DNA of 64,000 nucleotides, taken from positions 124,826 through 188,825 of the forward strand of contig NZ_LUAW01000020.1 of assembly GCF_001605895.1 (NCBI RefSeq), in the 5' to 3' direction. Under the pieces are notes generated by a model. It saw nothing but the letters and a program-made list of their open reading frames with translations. It was not told the origin of the DNA and ran no database searches. The translations under genes were made by a program, and so were the position numbers. Shown here one piece after another: positions 45,774 through 54,172 of this stretch. Each line of letters starts with the position of its first letter. Position 1 is the first letter of the stretch. This DNA comes from Acinetobacter pragensis. Its GTDB lineage: Bacteria > Pseudomonadota > Gammaproteobacteria > Pseudomonadales > Moraxellaceae.

Positions 45774-47500
45774 AAATCGTGATTCTTGATTTCATTGACT
45801 TGTTTGTTAATAAAATCGTTCACAGTGCTTTCTTGCTGATCATTTAATAATTCGTATTCAAAGCGGATGAAGCTTTGAGTAATCAGCTGTGCCTTTGTTA
45901 AATAAACCTTCAGTTCTTCTTTGCCTAAGCGCAAATGAATTGTTTGTTTTTCTCTGAATAAATGTGACCCGGGCAAAATTAATGTTGTTGTGATTAGGTC
46001 TAGCTGAGTGGTTTGAGCCAGAAGCGCAGGCTGATAATTATGGGTGTTGCGGTCTGTGCGGATATGCGCGGCGCAAGGGTACATGTCTTGCGTCAAGACT
46101 TCCAAGCCGATTTCCAGGCTTTTATCCGTAGACTGCTTAATCCAGCGGATGACACCGCCGCGCCATTGGCTTTGCGCATTTTCCTGAATTAAGATGAATT
46201 CACCGGTTTTAAGCTGGGCGGGCGTTTCTCCTGTCCATTTAATGCGGTATCCATTGACGCTGATATCTAAAACTTCTGCGGAGTGAATCTGTTTCGCTTC
46301 CCTGTCTAATGCTTTTGCATTGGATAATGACACCTGCATACTGTTATCCATTGAATTGACAAAGCTGCTTTCATTATGGAAGTTGTAATTCGCTTCCAAG
46401 TCCAGCGTTTCTTGCAAATTTTTGCCATTGGACAAATAGAAGTGGGCCACGGATAAGCCAAAACAGATATTGATTTGCGCAGAGTATTCATAACGCTCAT
46501 GACGGCGTTCGGTATTGTTGGTGAGCAGATTATGAATATGAAAATGCAGGGCAGGGGTTAGGAATAATTTCTCGTTTTTAGATAAATATTGCCCATTCTT
46601 GGTTTGAGTTTCTGTTAAATGGTCCAACAGGTTTTGGGTCGATATGTAAATGCTGGCTTGATAGTGGCCTGGCTGATGCGTGTTGAACACTGGCGGATGA
46701 TCTTTTGATGTATCAACGGTATAGCGTGATAGGGTTGTTTCTTTTGGCAGTATTTGTACCAATTTGGCCCAGTCGGTGCTGCAAAGGAATAAGCCTTGAA
46801 TTTCAGCTGGACGGATTTGATTGGTATTAAAAATATCCAGCAGAATCAATTGTGAATAGGCTTGAGAAATCGTTGAAATTTGATGCTGTGTGCCTAAAAT
46901 TTGATTTAAGTTGCTTTGATAAAAATTATTATGGATTGCATATTCCAGCAGCTGATGCGCCGCCATCCATTGGCCCGGCATAGGTGTGGTGTACAGCATC
47001 TGCTGCTGATACAGCAGCATCATCAATTGCTGAATAGCATAATAGGTAGATGCCATGCGTGCGGTTTGCAGGCTTTTTTTATGGCCAAAAGAAAAAAAAG
47101 AAAACTTTTGCTGGCTCAGCTGCTGATCACAGCGTTTAGCGATATCAATATAGATTTTTGCAAAGTGGCTGCGCAGCAGCATGGCCAACTCAATAATCTG
47201 ATCATTGCGGTCTGAGGTGATCAGGCCTTGATTGGCAAAATGCTTTTCTAGGCTGGTTAAAATGCTTTCAAGTGTAGGATGCAGGATTTGAACCAAATCA
47301 AAGCGGAGCATTTCTTGGCATTTCAGCTCGGAAATTTCCAGCAGGGCATTAAATAGGGATTGGGATGACGTGCCTAATTGCAGAATGGAGATATTGCTTA
47401 ACCATTCTTGCAGGCCTTTAGCATTGGTCGGACAAAAACTCAGTTTATCCAGCTTGAGTTCTGTCGGATTCTGAAAAATATCTGAAGTATGCTTAGTCAT
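45755..47500 (-). CDS. PilZ-like domain protein, possible c-di-GMP effector
   Basis: 581 residues. No recognised family in the N-terminal 330 residues, which are helical and Gln/Leu-rich. The PilZ-like signature is RRHER (332-336) and DISVNGYRI (412-), as in the c-di-GMP-binding pattern RxxxR...(D/N)xSxxG, but with 75 residues between them instead of the usual 20-30. A beta-rich end follows (GEFILIQE, WRGGVIRW). It lies 14 bases after epmB and overlaps the FimX-like gene, so the three are cotranscribed. c-di-GMP binding is inferred. Confidence 0.6.
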   Translation of the reverse strand: MTKHTSDIFQNPTELKLDKLSFCPTNAKGLQEWLSNISILQLGTSSQSLFNALLEISELKCQEMLRFDLVQILHPTLESILTSLEKHFANQGLITSDRNDQIIELAMLLRSHFAKIYIDIAKRCDQQLSQQKFSFFSFGHKKSLQTARMASTYYAIQQLMMLLYQQQMLYTTPMPGQWMAAHQLLEYAIHNNFYQSNLNQILGTQHQISTISQAYSQLILLDIFNTNQIRPAEIQGLFLCSTDWAKLVQILPKETTLSRYTVDTSKDHPPVFNTHQPGHYQASIYISTQNLLDHLTETQTKNGQYLSKNEKLFLTPALHFHIHNLLTNNTERRHERYEYSAQINICFGLSVAHFYLSNGKNLQETLDLEANYNFHNESSFVNSMDNSMQVSLSNAKALDREAKQIHSAEVLDISVNGYRIKWTGETPAQLKTGEFILIQENAQSQWRGGVIRWIKQSTDKSLEIGLEVLTQDMYPCAAHIRTDRNTHNYQPALLAQTTQLDLITTTLILPGSHLFREKQTIHLRLGKEELKVYLTKAQLITQSFIRFEYELLNDQQESTVNDFINKQVNEIKNHDLWEALK

Positions 47501-47514
47501 CTTTATTATTTAAC

Positions 47515-48531
47515 TCAAAAAGTTGAAACCCCAAAAAGCGGTGTTTTGTTTTTTTCGCCCGCAATTTCCCGCACTAGCTTAGGCACCAAATATCCGGGAA
47601 GTCTGGCTAAAACTTCTGTGTAAATTTGGTTTATGTCCTCTGGCGTACGATCAAAGTGATGAGCGCCTTTAACTTTATCAAGAACATGCAAATAATATGG
47701 CATTACGCCAGCGTCAAATAAGCGGTAGCTTAAATTGACCAATACATCAGCAGTATCATTTACCCCTTTCAATAATACGGCCTGATTCAGTACGGTGATT
47801 TGTTCCTTAACTAACTGAGACAGTTTGCTGCTGGTAAAATCGTCTAATTCTGATGCATGATTTGAGTGTACCACTAGAATAATGCGCAGCCTACTGTTTT
47901 TTAATATGGAAATCAGCTCTTCATCGACACGGTTGGGGATTACGATAGGAACCCGTGAATGAATTCTCAGAAATTTTATTTGATCTAAGGATTCTAAGCG
48001 CTCAATCCACAGTTTTAATTTGCGGTTAGACAGGGTTAATGGGTCACCGCCGCTTAAAATCACTTCATTAATGTCAGGCTGGCTTTGAATGTACTGCTGA
48101 ATATTTGGCCAATCTTCATTTTTGGGCAGGTTTTCCTGATAGGGGAAATGCCGTCTGAAACAGTAACGGCAATGAACGGCACAAGCCCCAGTTAAGGTCA
48201 GCAAGAAACGGGACTGATATTTGTGCAGCACACCGGGCTGCTGATTGGCTTGTTCTTCACCTAAAGGATCTGTGACAAATCCTGCATGATCTTCAAGCTC
48301 TAAATGATGCGGCAATACCTGCAGCAGCAACGGATCCTGCGGGTCGCCAGAAGTCATTTTAGCAGCAAACGCGCGCGGAACACGCAGCTTAAACTGTGCT
48401 GATGCCAGAATTGCGCCTGACAATAATTGATCAGGCGATAGATTCAATGTTTCCAGCAGTTCTAAAGGGTCAGTAATTAAGTCGCTGAGTTGAGATTGCC
48501 AGTTTTGCTCTTGATACAAATAGTTTATCAT
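47515..48531 (-). CDS. epmB: EF-P beta-lysylation protein (lysine 2,3-aminomutase)
   Basis: 338-residue radical-SAM enzyme that makes (R)-beta-lysine for EpmA to attach to EF-P. The cluster motif Cys-x3-Cys-x2-Cys is in CAVHCRYCFRRHFPY. LSGGDPLTL and RIHSRVPIVIPNRV are typical of the lysine aminomutase fold. The divergent efp gene 330 bases away is its substrate protein. epmA is not in the window. The PilZ-like and FimX-like genes follow on the same transcript. Confidence 0.95.
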   Translation of the reverse strand: MINYLYQEQNWQSQLSDLITDPLELLETLNLSPDQLLSGAILASAQFKLRVPRAFAAKMTSGDPQDPLLLQVLPHHLELEDHAGFVTDPLGEEQANQQPGVLHKYQSRFLLTLTGACAVHCRYCFRRHFPYQENLPKNEDWPNIQQYIQSQPDINEVILSGGDPLTLSNRKLKLWIERLESLDQIKFLRIHSRVPIVIPNRVDEELISILKNSRLRIILVVHSNHASELDDFTSSKLSQLVKEQITVLNQAVLLKGVNDTADVLVNLSYRLFDAGVMPYYLHVLDKVKGAHHFDRTPEDINQIYTEVLARLPGYLVPKLVREIAGEKNKTPLFGVSTF

Positions 48532-48860
48532 GCCACGTGTTAAATAATGCTAGGTTAGGGATTGCAGGCAATTCATATGACCTAAAGCGTTATTAGGCAA
48601 AATTGTCTGGATTGAGGCGTGAAACTAGTGAATGGGCTTACCATTGTCAAGATTTCCGCATTGTGATGGACATTTTACCTGTAAGCCGAAGGTTCAGGGT
48701 CTTTTTTTACGTTGCTTCGCTGCGTGTTGCTCATTTAGAATACTGAACATCACAATACGCGCATTGCTTTCAGTTTAAAGTTCACTGTTGCAAAGCTGGC
48801 CAGCCAGCAGAATGCCTTCGCGTCCATAGATTAAACTAGTAAGTTTGGAGTGTGCCAGTC
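48532..48860. other. divergent promoter region of epmB and efp
   Basis: About 330 bases. TTTAGAATACTG near 48736 could contain an efp -10. No ORF, RNA gene or terminator was found. Confidence 0.4.
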
Positions 48861-49430
48861 ATGGCCTATTATTCTACAAATGATTTCAAGTCAGGCCTTA
48901 AGGTTATGCTTGACGGAAACCCATGTTCAATCATGGAAAATGAATACGTAAAACCTGGTAAAGGTCAGGCGTTCAACCGCGTAAAATTGCGCAACCTTCG
49001 CTCAGGCAAAGTTTTAGAAAAAACATTTAAATCTGGCGAATCTTTAGAAGCTGCAGACATCCAAGAAGTAGAAATGAACTACTTGTATAACGATGGTGAA
49101 ATGTGGAACTTCATGGATCCAGAATCATTTGAACAGATCGCTGCTGATAAAACAGCAATGGGCGATGCTGTAAAATGGTTAAAAGATGACTCTAACGAAC
49201 TTTGCACAATTATGCTGTTCAATGGTGTGCCATTGAACGTAAGCGCGCCAAATTTCGTGGTATTGAAAATTGTTGAAACTGATCCGGGCGTTCGCGGCGA
49301 TACTTCTGGCGGCGGCGGCAAACCGGCGAAATTGGAAACAGGCGCTGTAGTCCGTGTTCCATTGTTCGTGCAGCAAGAAGAAAGCGTTCGTGTAGATACT
49401 CGTACAGGCGATTATTTAGAACGTGCATAA
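48861..49430 (+). CDS. efp: elongation factor P
   Basis: 189-residue translation factor that relieves ribosome stalling at polyproline. It begins [17 protein letters not shown]. The lysylation loop [13 protein letters not shown] holds the lysine (about 34) modified by EpmA/EpmB, and epmB is divergent upstream. The three beta-barrel domains and the ending [11 protein letters not shown] are complete. ATG 48861 was chosen over a GTG at 48852. Confidence 0.97.
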   Translation: MAYYSTNDFKSGLKVMLDGNPCSIMENEYVKPGKGQAFNRVKLRNLRSGKVLEKTFKSGESLEAADIQEVEMNYLYNDGEMWNFMDPESFEQIAADKTAMGDAVKWLKDDSNELCTIMLFNGVPLNVSAPNFVVLKIVETDPGVRGDTSGGGGKPAKLETGAVVRVPLFVQQEESVRVDTRTGDYLERA

Positions 49431-49455
49431 TGGTTTAAAAATAGACTATTATCGG

Positions 49456-49485
49456 AAGGGATGATGAAAATCATCCCTTTTTTTA
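49456..49485 (+). terminator. terminator of efp
   Basis: AAGGGATGA/TCATCCCTT stem followed by a T7 run. Confidence 0.9.
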
Positions 49486-49606
49486 TGCCAAAGTATTAGA
49501 TGAAAAGTAAAATATGAGGAGTAGAGTCGCAAGGGAAGAAACAGCAGTACCTCGAACAAGAAAAAATTAAAGCTGATTTTATGCAAACAGATTATGAGGG
49601 ATTGAA

Positions 49607-51706
49607 ATGGAATCTATTCAAAAGAAGTCCGGGCCAGTGTCAAAGCTGATTTGGATACTTGTCGCAATTGTAGGTGCAGTTTCCTTTGGGATACTCGCAG
49701 TCAGCCGCGGTGAGCACGTGAATGCGGTGTGGCTCATCTTGGCCGCAATCTGTGTATACAGCATTGCATACCGCTTTTACAGTTTGTTTATCGCCACCAA
49801 AGTTTTTGAACTCAATCCGAGGCGCTTAACGCCTGCGCACCGCTTAAATGACGGTTTGGATTATGTACCCACCAACAAAAGCGTACTGTTTGGGCATCAC
49901 TTTGCGGCGATTGCAGGTGCAGGGCCATTGGTCGGCCCTATTCTTGCGGCGCAAATGGGCTATTTGCCGGGTACGCTCTGGCTGTTGATTGGTGTGGTGA
50001 TGGCTGGCGCAGTGCAGGACTTTTTAGTGCTGTTTATTTCGACCCGCCGTGACGGACGTTCACTGGGTGAAATGGCGAAGCAGGAACTCGGTTCATTTGC
50101 CGGCATTATTGTGATGCTTGGCGCGCTTGGCGTAATGATCATCATTCTTGCCGTACTGGCGCTGGTGGTTGTGAAAGCATTGACCAACAGCCCATGGGGT
50201 GTATTCAGTATTGCGGCCACTATTCCAATCGCAATTTTCATGGGCGTATATATGCGTTTTATCCGTCCGGGTAAAATTGCAGAAGTGTCAATCATCGGTT
50301 TTGTCTTGATGATGGCAGGCATTGTGTATGGCGGTGATATTGCCCAGCATCCATATTGGGGCCCATTCTTCACATTAAGCGGTACTGAGCTGACTTGGTG
50401 GTTAATCGGTTACGGCTTTATTGCATCGGTATTGCCTGTATGGCTGTTGCTTGCACCGCGTGATTATCTTTCTACATTCTTGAAGATTGGCGTGATTGCA
50501 GGGCTGGCGGTCGGCATTATGATTGCTATGCCAATGCTGAAAATGCCTTCAGTTACCCATTTTGTGGACGGTACAGGCCCAGTTTTTGCCGGTTCAATGT
50601 TCCCATTCCTATTTATTACGATTGCCTGCGGCGCGATTTCGGGTTTCCATGCGCTTGTCGCTTCTGGCACCACGCCTAAACTGGTGAATAACGAAGCAGA
50701 TATTCGCATGATTGGCTACGGCGGCATGCTGATGGAGTCATTTGTTGCGATTATGGCGATGGTGTGCGCCACGGTGCTTGAGCCGGGCGTGTATTTTGCT
50801 ATCAATGCGCCTGCCGCGGTATTGGGCACAACGGTTGAAACCGCTTCAGAAGCTGTGCGCAACCTAGGTTTTGTAGTAACTCCAGAAACATTAACCCTGC
50901 TGGCAAAAGAAGTGGGTGAGAACTCAATCTTGTCACGTACAGGCGGTGCTCCGACTTTTGCTATAGGCATGGCGCATATCATTACGGAAATTTTCAATGA
51001 CCGTTCGATGATGGCGTTCTGGTATCATTTTGCTATTCTGTTCGAAGCATTGTTTATTTTAACTGCTGTAGATGCGGGTACGCGCGCATGCCGCTTTATG
51101 GTGCAGGATACTGTGGGTATTGTGATTCCTGCAGTGAAAAACTCTCACAACTTTTTTGGTAACTTGCTGGGTACTGCCGTTGCTGTTGCAGGCTGGGGCT
51201 TCTTCGTTTATCAAGGCGTAGTCGATCCGCTTGGCGGCATTAACAGCTTGTGGCCTTTATTCGGTATCGGCAACCAAATGCTTGCTGCGATGGCATTGAT
51301 TTTGGGTACGGTTATCCTGTTCAAAATGAAGAAGGAAAAATATGTTTGGATCACAATTATCCCAACCATTTTCTTATTTATTACCTGTATGACCGCGGGC
51401 TGGCAAAAAATCTTCCATACCAACCCTAAAATTGGTTTCTTGGCGCAAGCAGAGCGGTTTAATGCTGCAATTGCTAAAAATGAGTTATTGGCTCCAGCTA
51501 AAACAATGGCGGAAATGCAGACTGTGGCGATGTCCAATCAAATCAATGCGGCGTTATGCGCATTCTTTATGGTTGTTGCCGTAGTGATGCTGATTGCGGC
51601 TATTGGCGTGATCCGCAAAGCTTTGGCTAGCCCTGTGCCAACAGTCAATGAATCTGAAGCGGTTTACCGTGACCCAGAAGAAATTGTGGCGGCAAAGCAC
51701 CATTAA
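49607..51706 (+). CDS. cstA: CstA-family carbon starvation/pyruvate-peptide transporter
   Basis: 699-residue inner-membrane protein with about 16-18 membrane segments. The family motifs HHFAAIAGAGPLVGPILAAQ, FHALVASGTTPKLV and LFEALFILTAVDAGTR are present. CstA and BtsT import pyruvate or peptides under carbon limitation; which one is meant cannot be told here. Ribosome-binding site GAGGG. The ybdD-type gene follows after 12 bases, the usual pair. Confidence 0.95.
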   Translation: MESIQKKSGPVSKLIWILVAIVGAVSFGILAVSRGEHVNAVWLILAAICVYSIAYRFYSLFIATKVFELNPRRLTPAHRLNDGLDYVPTNKSVLFGHHFAAIAGAGPLVGPILAAQMGYLPGTLWLLIGVVMAGAVQDFLVLFISTRRDGRSLGEMAKQELGSFAGIIVMLGALGVMIIILAVLALVVVKALTNSPWGVFSIAATIPIAIFMGVYMRFIRPGKIAEVSIIGFVLMMAGIVYGGDIAQHPYWGPFFTLSGTELTWWLIGYGFIASVLPVWLLLAPRDYLSTFLKIGVIAGLAVGIMIAMPMLKMPSVTHFVDGTGPVFAGSMFPFLFITIACGAISGFHALVASGTTPKLVNNEADIRMIGYGGMLMESFVAIMAMVCATVLEPGVYFAINAPAAVLGTTVETASEAVRNLGFVVTPETLTLLAKEVGENSILSRTGGAPTFAIGMAHIITEIFNDRSMMAFWYHFAILFEALFILTAVDAGTRACRFMVQDTVGIVIPAVKNSHNFFGNLLGTAVAVAGWGFFVYQGVVDPLGGINSLWPLFGIGNQMLAAMALILGTVILFKMKKEKYVWITIIPTIFLFITCMTAGWQKIFHTNPKIGFLAQAERFNAAIAKNELLAPAKTMAEMQTVAMSNQINAALCAFFMVVAVVMLIAAIGVIRKALASPVPTVNESEAVYRDPEEIVAAKHH

Positions 51707-51718
51707 GGGGAGAAAGAG

Positions 51719-52021
51719 ATGAATCTTAAATTTGCAAAAAGTGGCAAAACAGTGATCTATAAGATCATCAAAATGACCATCATGTCGCAAAAGGATTTGA
51801 TCCTGAATCCAAAGAATTGGTCGCGTATAGCCGTTTTGTGGCAGCGCTTGCAGCAAAGTTTCCGCTTGATGGTGGGTGTTCCGGATTATGAAAATTATTT
51901 GGAGCATATGAAAAAAAATCATCCGGATTTAGAAGCAATGGATGCCAAAACGTTTTACCGCTACTGTGTTGATGCGCGTTATCCATCCGCGGGCGGCGGT
52001 ATGAAAAAATGCCCTTGCTGA
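51719..52021 (+). CDS. ybdD: YbdD/YjiX family small protein (DUF466)
   Basis: 100 residues. The core (LMVGVPDYENYLEHMKKNHPD, FYRYCVDARYPSAGGGMKKCPC) is the complete YbdD/YjiX family protein found immediately after CstA or BtsT. The N-terminal 30 residues extend beyond the E. coli version (about 65); the start at 51719 has GGGGAGAAAGAG before it, and a later ATG at 51782 (MSQKDL) is possible. Probably assists the transporter. Confidence 0.93.
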   Translation: MNLKFAKSGKTVIYKIIKMTIMSQKDLILNPKNWSRIAVLWQRLQQSFRLMVGVPDYENYLEHMKKNHPDLEAMDAKTFYRYCVDARYPSAGGGMKKCPC

Positions 52022-52034
52022 TGAAGCTTTAAAT

Positions 52035-52062
52035 AAAAAACGGCATTCAGATGCCGTTTTTT
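52035..52062 (+). terminator. terminator of cstA-ybdD
   Basis: AAAAAACGGCAT/ATGCCGTTTTTT stem with a TCAG loop. Confidence 0.92.
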
Positions 52063-52281
52063 ATTGCCCATTTTTAGGCTAACAGAGGAGCCGCTGCCGG
52101 TTTATAAAGCGCCGCTTGCGGCCGGTACACAATTATTGATATAAAACATCTGAAAACATTAAAGGAATAGGGGTAAAAGGGTGTAGGCATGCTGTAAAAG
52201 ATTATCTGCATAAAAGTTTGAGTATTGCGTAAAACCCTGTATGTTAATCAAAGATTTAAAATTTTTATTGGGGAATAAAAA

Positions 52282-53238
52282 TTGTTTTGGGAAAAAGAAA
52301 AAATATCATTGGCATCTGCTGCAGCTGAAATTGATCAGCAGAGACTCGCGTCTTACTATCCCAAAATCAATGAATTTTTAACACAAATCAATCTGATTAT
52401 TTTAGATAAAAATCAGCAGACTAAATTGGCGTTATGCAGCCTGTTGGCTGGCGGGCATGTGCTATTTGAAGATTTACCGGGGCTTGGAAAGACAACATTG
52501 GCAAGCAGTTTGGCGCATTTGGCAGGACTGAAATTTCAGCGGATTCAATTTACCAATGACATGCTGGCCAGTGATGTCATTGGCATTAATATGTTCAATC
52601 AGAAAGAACATCAATTTGAATTTAAGCAGGGGCCGATTTTTACCCAAATTTTACTCGCAGACGAAATTAACCGCAGCAGTCCAAAAACGCAAAGCGCTTT
52701 GCTGGAAGCAATGGAAGAGGGAATTGTGACGGTGGATGGCGTGCGCTATAGCTTGCCGCAGCCATTTTGGGTTGTTGCAACACAAAACCCATTATTTCAA
52801 AGCGGAACTTATACACTGCCTGAATCCCAGCTGGATCGGTTTTTAATGCGGTTAGCGTTGGGATATCCTTCGCGCCAAGCTGAAAAAACCTTATTAAAAC
52901 AAAGTTCAAGACAGGAATTGATTGCCAATTTAAATCATGTGTTTATAGAGCAGGATATTTTGGATTTACAGCAGCTGACGCAGCAGATTTATACCTCCGA
53001 TACCGTGCTGGATTATATTTTGGATTTAGCCGAAGAAACCCGAAAAGGCCGGCAGGGCTTGTCTACCCGCGGTGTGCTGGCATTAAAAAAAGCGGCGCAG
53101 GCATATGCGTTGATTGAGCAGCGCAGTTTTGTTATACCTGACGACGTGCAGGCTGTATTCAATGCCGTTGTAGCTCACCGCATAGGTACAAGTGAGGCGG
53201 AAACAGCCAAAATTATGCTGCAGGTGAGCGTTGTTTAA
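52282..53238 (+). CDS. MoxR-family AAA+ ATPase
   Basis: 318-residue AAA+ chaperone-like ATPase. Walker A LPGLGKTT (about 65-72), Walker B LLADEINRSSPKTQ, and the sensor region TQNPLFQSGTYTLPESQLDRF typical of MoxR (RavA-related). The start is TTG, with GGGGAAT upstream. It heads the MoxR-DUF58-TgpA operon; MoxR proteins usually act on a von Willebrand-domain partner, which is missing here. Role in maturing envelope proteins is inferred. Confidence 0.93.
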   Translation: MFWEKEKISLASAAAEIDQQRLASYYPKINEFLTQINLIILDKNQQTKLALCSLLAGGHVLFEDLPGLGKTTLASSLAHLAGLKFQRIQFTNDMLASDVIGINMFNQKEHQFEFKQGPIFTQILLADEINRSSPKTQSALLEAMEEGIVTVDGVRYSLPQPFWVVATQNPLFQSGTYTLPESQLDRFLMRLALGYPSRQAEKTLLKQSSRQELIANLNHVFIEQDILDLQQLTQQIYTSDTVLDYILDLAEETRKGRQGLSTRGVLALKKAAQAYALIEQRSFVIPDDVQAVFNAVVAHRIGTSEAETAKIMLQVSVV

Positions 53239-53264
53239 TTCAACCAGTATTGGGGGAAATTGCA

Positions 53265-54170
53265 TTGGGATCTGCATGGCAAAACTGGCTGTCAAAGCGC
53301 TTTAAGTTTGATCAAAAAAAGCAACTCAGGCAAAAAGATGTGCTGGTATTTATCTATCAGCAAGGCTATTTGTTTTTAGTGCTGATTTTAATTACGTTTA
53401 TTGCAGGTATTAATTATGCCAATAATTTGATTTTGGGCTTTTGCTTTCTAATTGGGGCAGTACTGTGCATCAGTTTTTATCTGACTTTTAAGCAGCTGCA
53501 TGCTTTAACGATTGAAGTCAGAAGCTATGAGATTGGGCAGGTCGGTCAGGCACTGCATTTAGGCATATATTTTGGTCAGGAGCAGAAGCAAGCGCGTTAC
53601 TTATGGATCAAAGTAGATAAACAGCTGCATAAACTGTATTTGAGTGAATTGAAGCAAGCATTTCATTTAAGTTTTTCACCCGAGCAGCGCGGCAAGTTTC
53701 TCTATCCAGAGATTCAGATTTTTTCTGTGTATCCTTTTGGCTTGGTTCGGGCATGGACTTATATTTACTTGCAGCAAGAGAGCTGGATTGCACCGAAATC
53801 AACAGTGAGCGCAGCAGAAAATAAAAATACCCATCATCGTTTTGAACAGGATGTTGATGAGTTTCGCGAGCTGAAGGATTACCGTGAAGGTGAACCGCTG
53901 CAAGCCGTTTCGTGGAAGCATGCAGCGCGCGGGCAAGGACTGTATGTAAAGGTTTTTGAGCAATATCAGGATCAGCATTTAATTGAAATTCATTATGACC
54001 ATATGCCAAGTCCATCCCACGAGGAAAAGCTGAGTTTGATCATGGGATTAGTGGAGCAATGTGAACAGCTGAATTGTGCGTATTCAATTTATTTGCCTAA
54101 CGCGCAGCTGCCCAGCGGAACAGGGGATAAACAGCTGCTTCAGGCCAAACTGCTTTTAGCGCAGGCTTAA
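53265..54170 (+). CDS. DUF58-domain membrane-linked protein
   Basis: 301 residues. Two N-terminal membrane segments (about residues 25-75) are followed by a cytosolic DUF58 domain with the signature DEFRELKDYREGEPLQAVSWKHAARGQGLYV. TTG at 53265, 8 bases after GGGGGA, was chosen over a TTG at 53250 that lies on the ribosome-binding site. In related operons the DUF58 protein couples MoxR and transglutaminase. The pathway is unknown. Confidence 0.9.
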   Translation: MGSAWQNWLSKRFKFDQKKQLRQKDVLVFIYQQGYLFLVLILITFIAGINYANNLILGFCFLIGAVLCISFYLTFKQLHALTIEVRSYEIGQVGQALHLGIYFGQEQKQARYLWIKVDKQLHKLYLSELKQAFHLSFSPEQRGKFLYPEIQIFSVYPFGLVRAWTYIYLQQESWIAPKSTVSAAENKNTHHRFEQDVDEFRELKDYREGEPLQAVSWKHAARGQGLYVKVFEQYQDQHLIEIHYDHMPSPSHEEKLSLIMGLVEQCEQLNCAYSIYLPNAQLPSGTGDKQLLQAKLLLAQA

Positions 54171-54172
54171 GA

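Noticed and set aside
48532..48860. Regulatory RNA between epmB and efp
   Set aside because: No stable stem-loop or terminator was found that would define one.
49960..50373. 137-codon minus-strand ORF inside cstA
   Set aside because: Shadow of the conserved CstA frame with Ile/Thr/Ser-rich nonsense composition.
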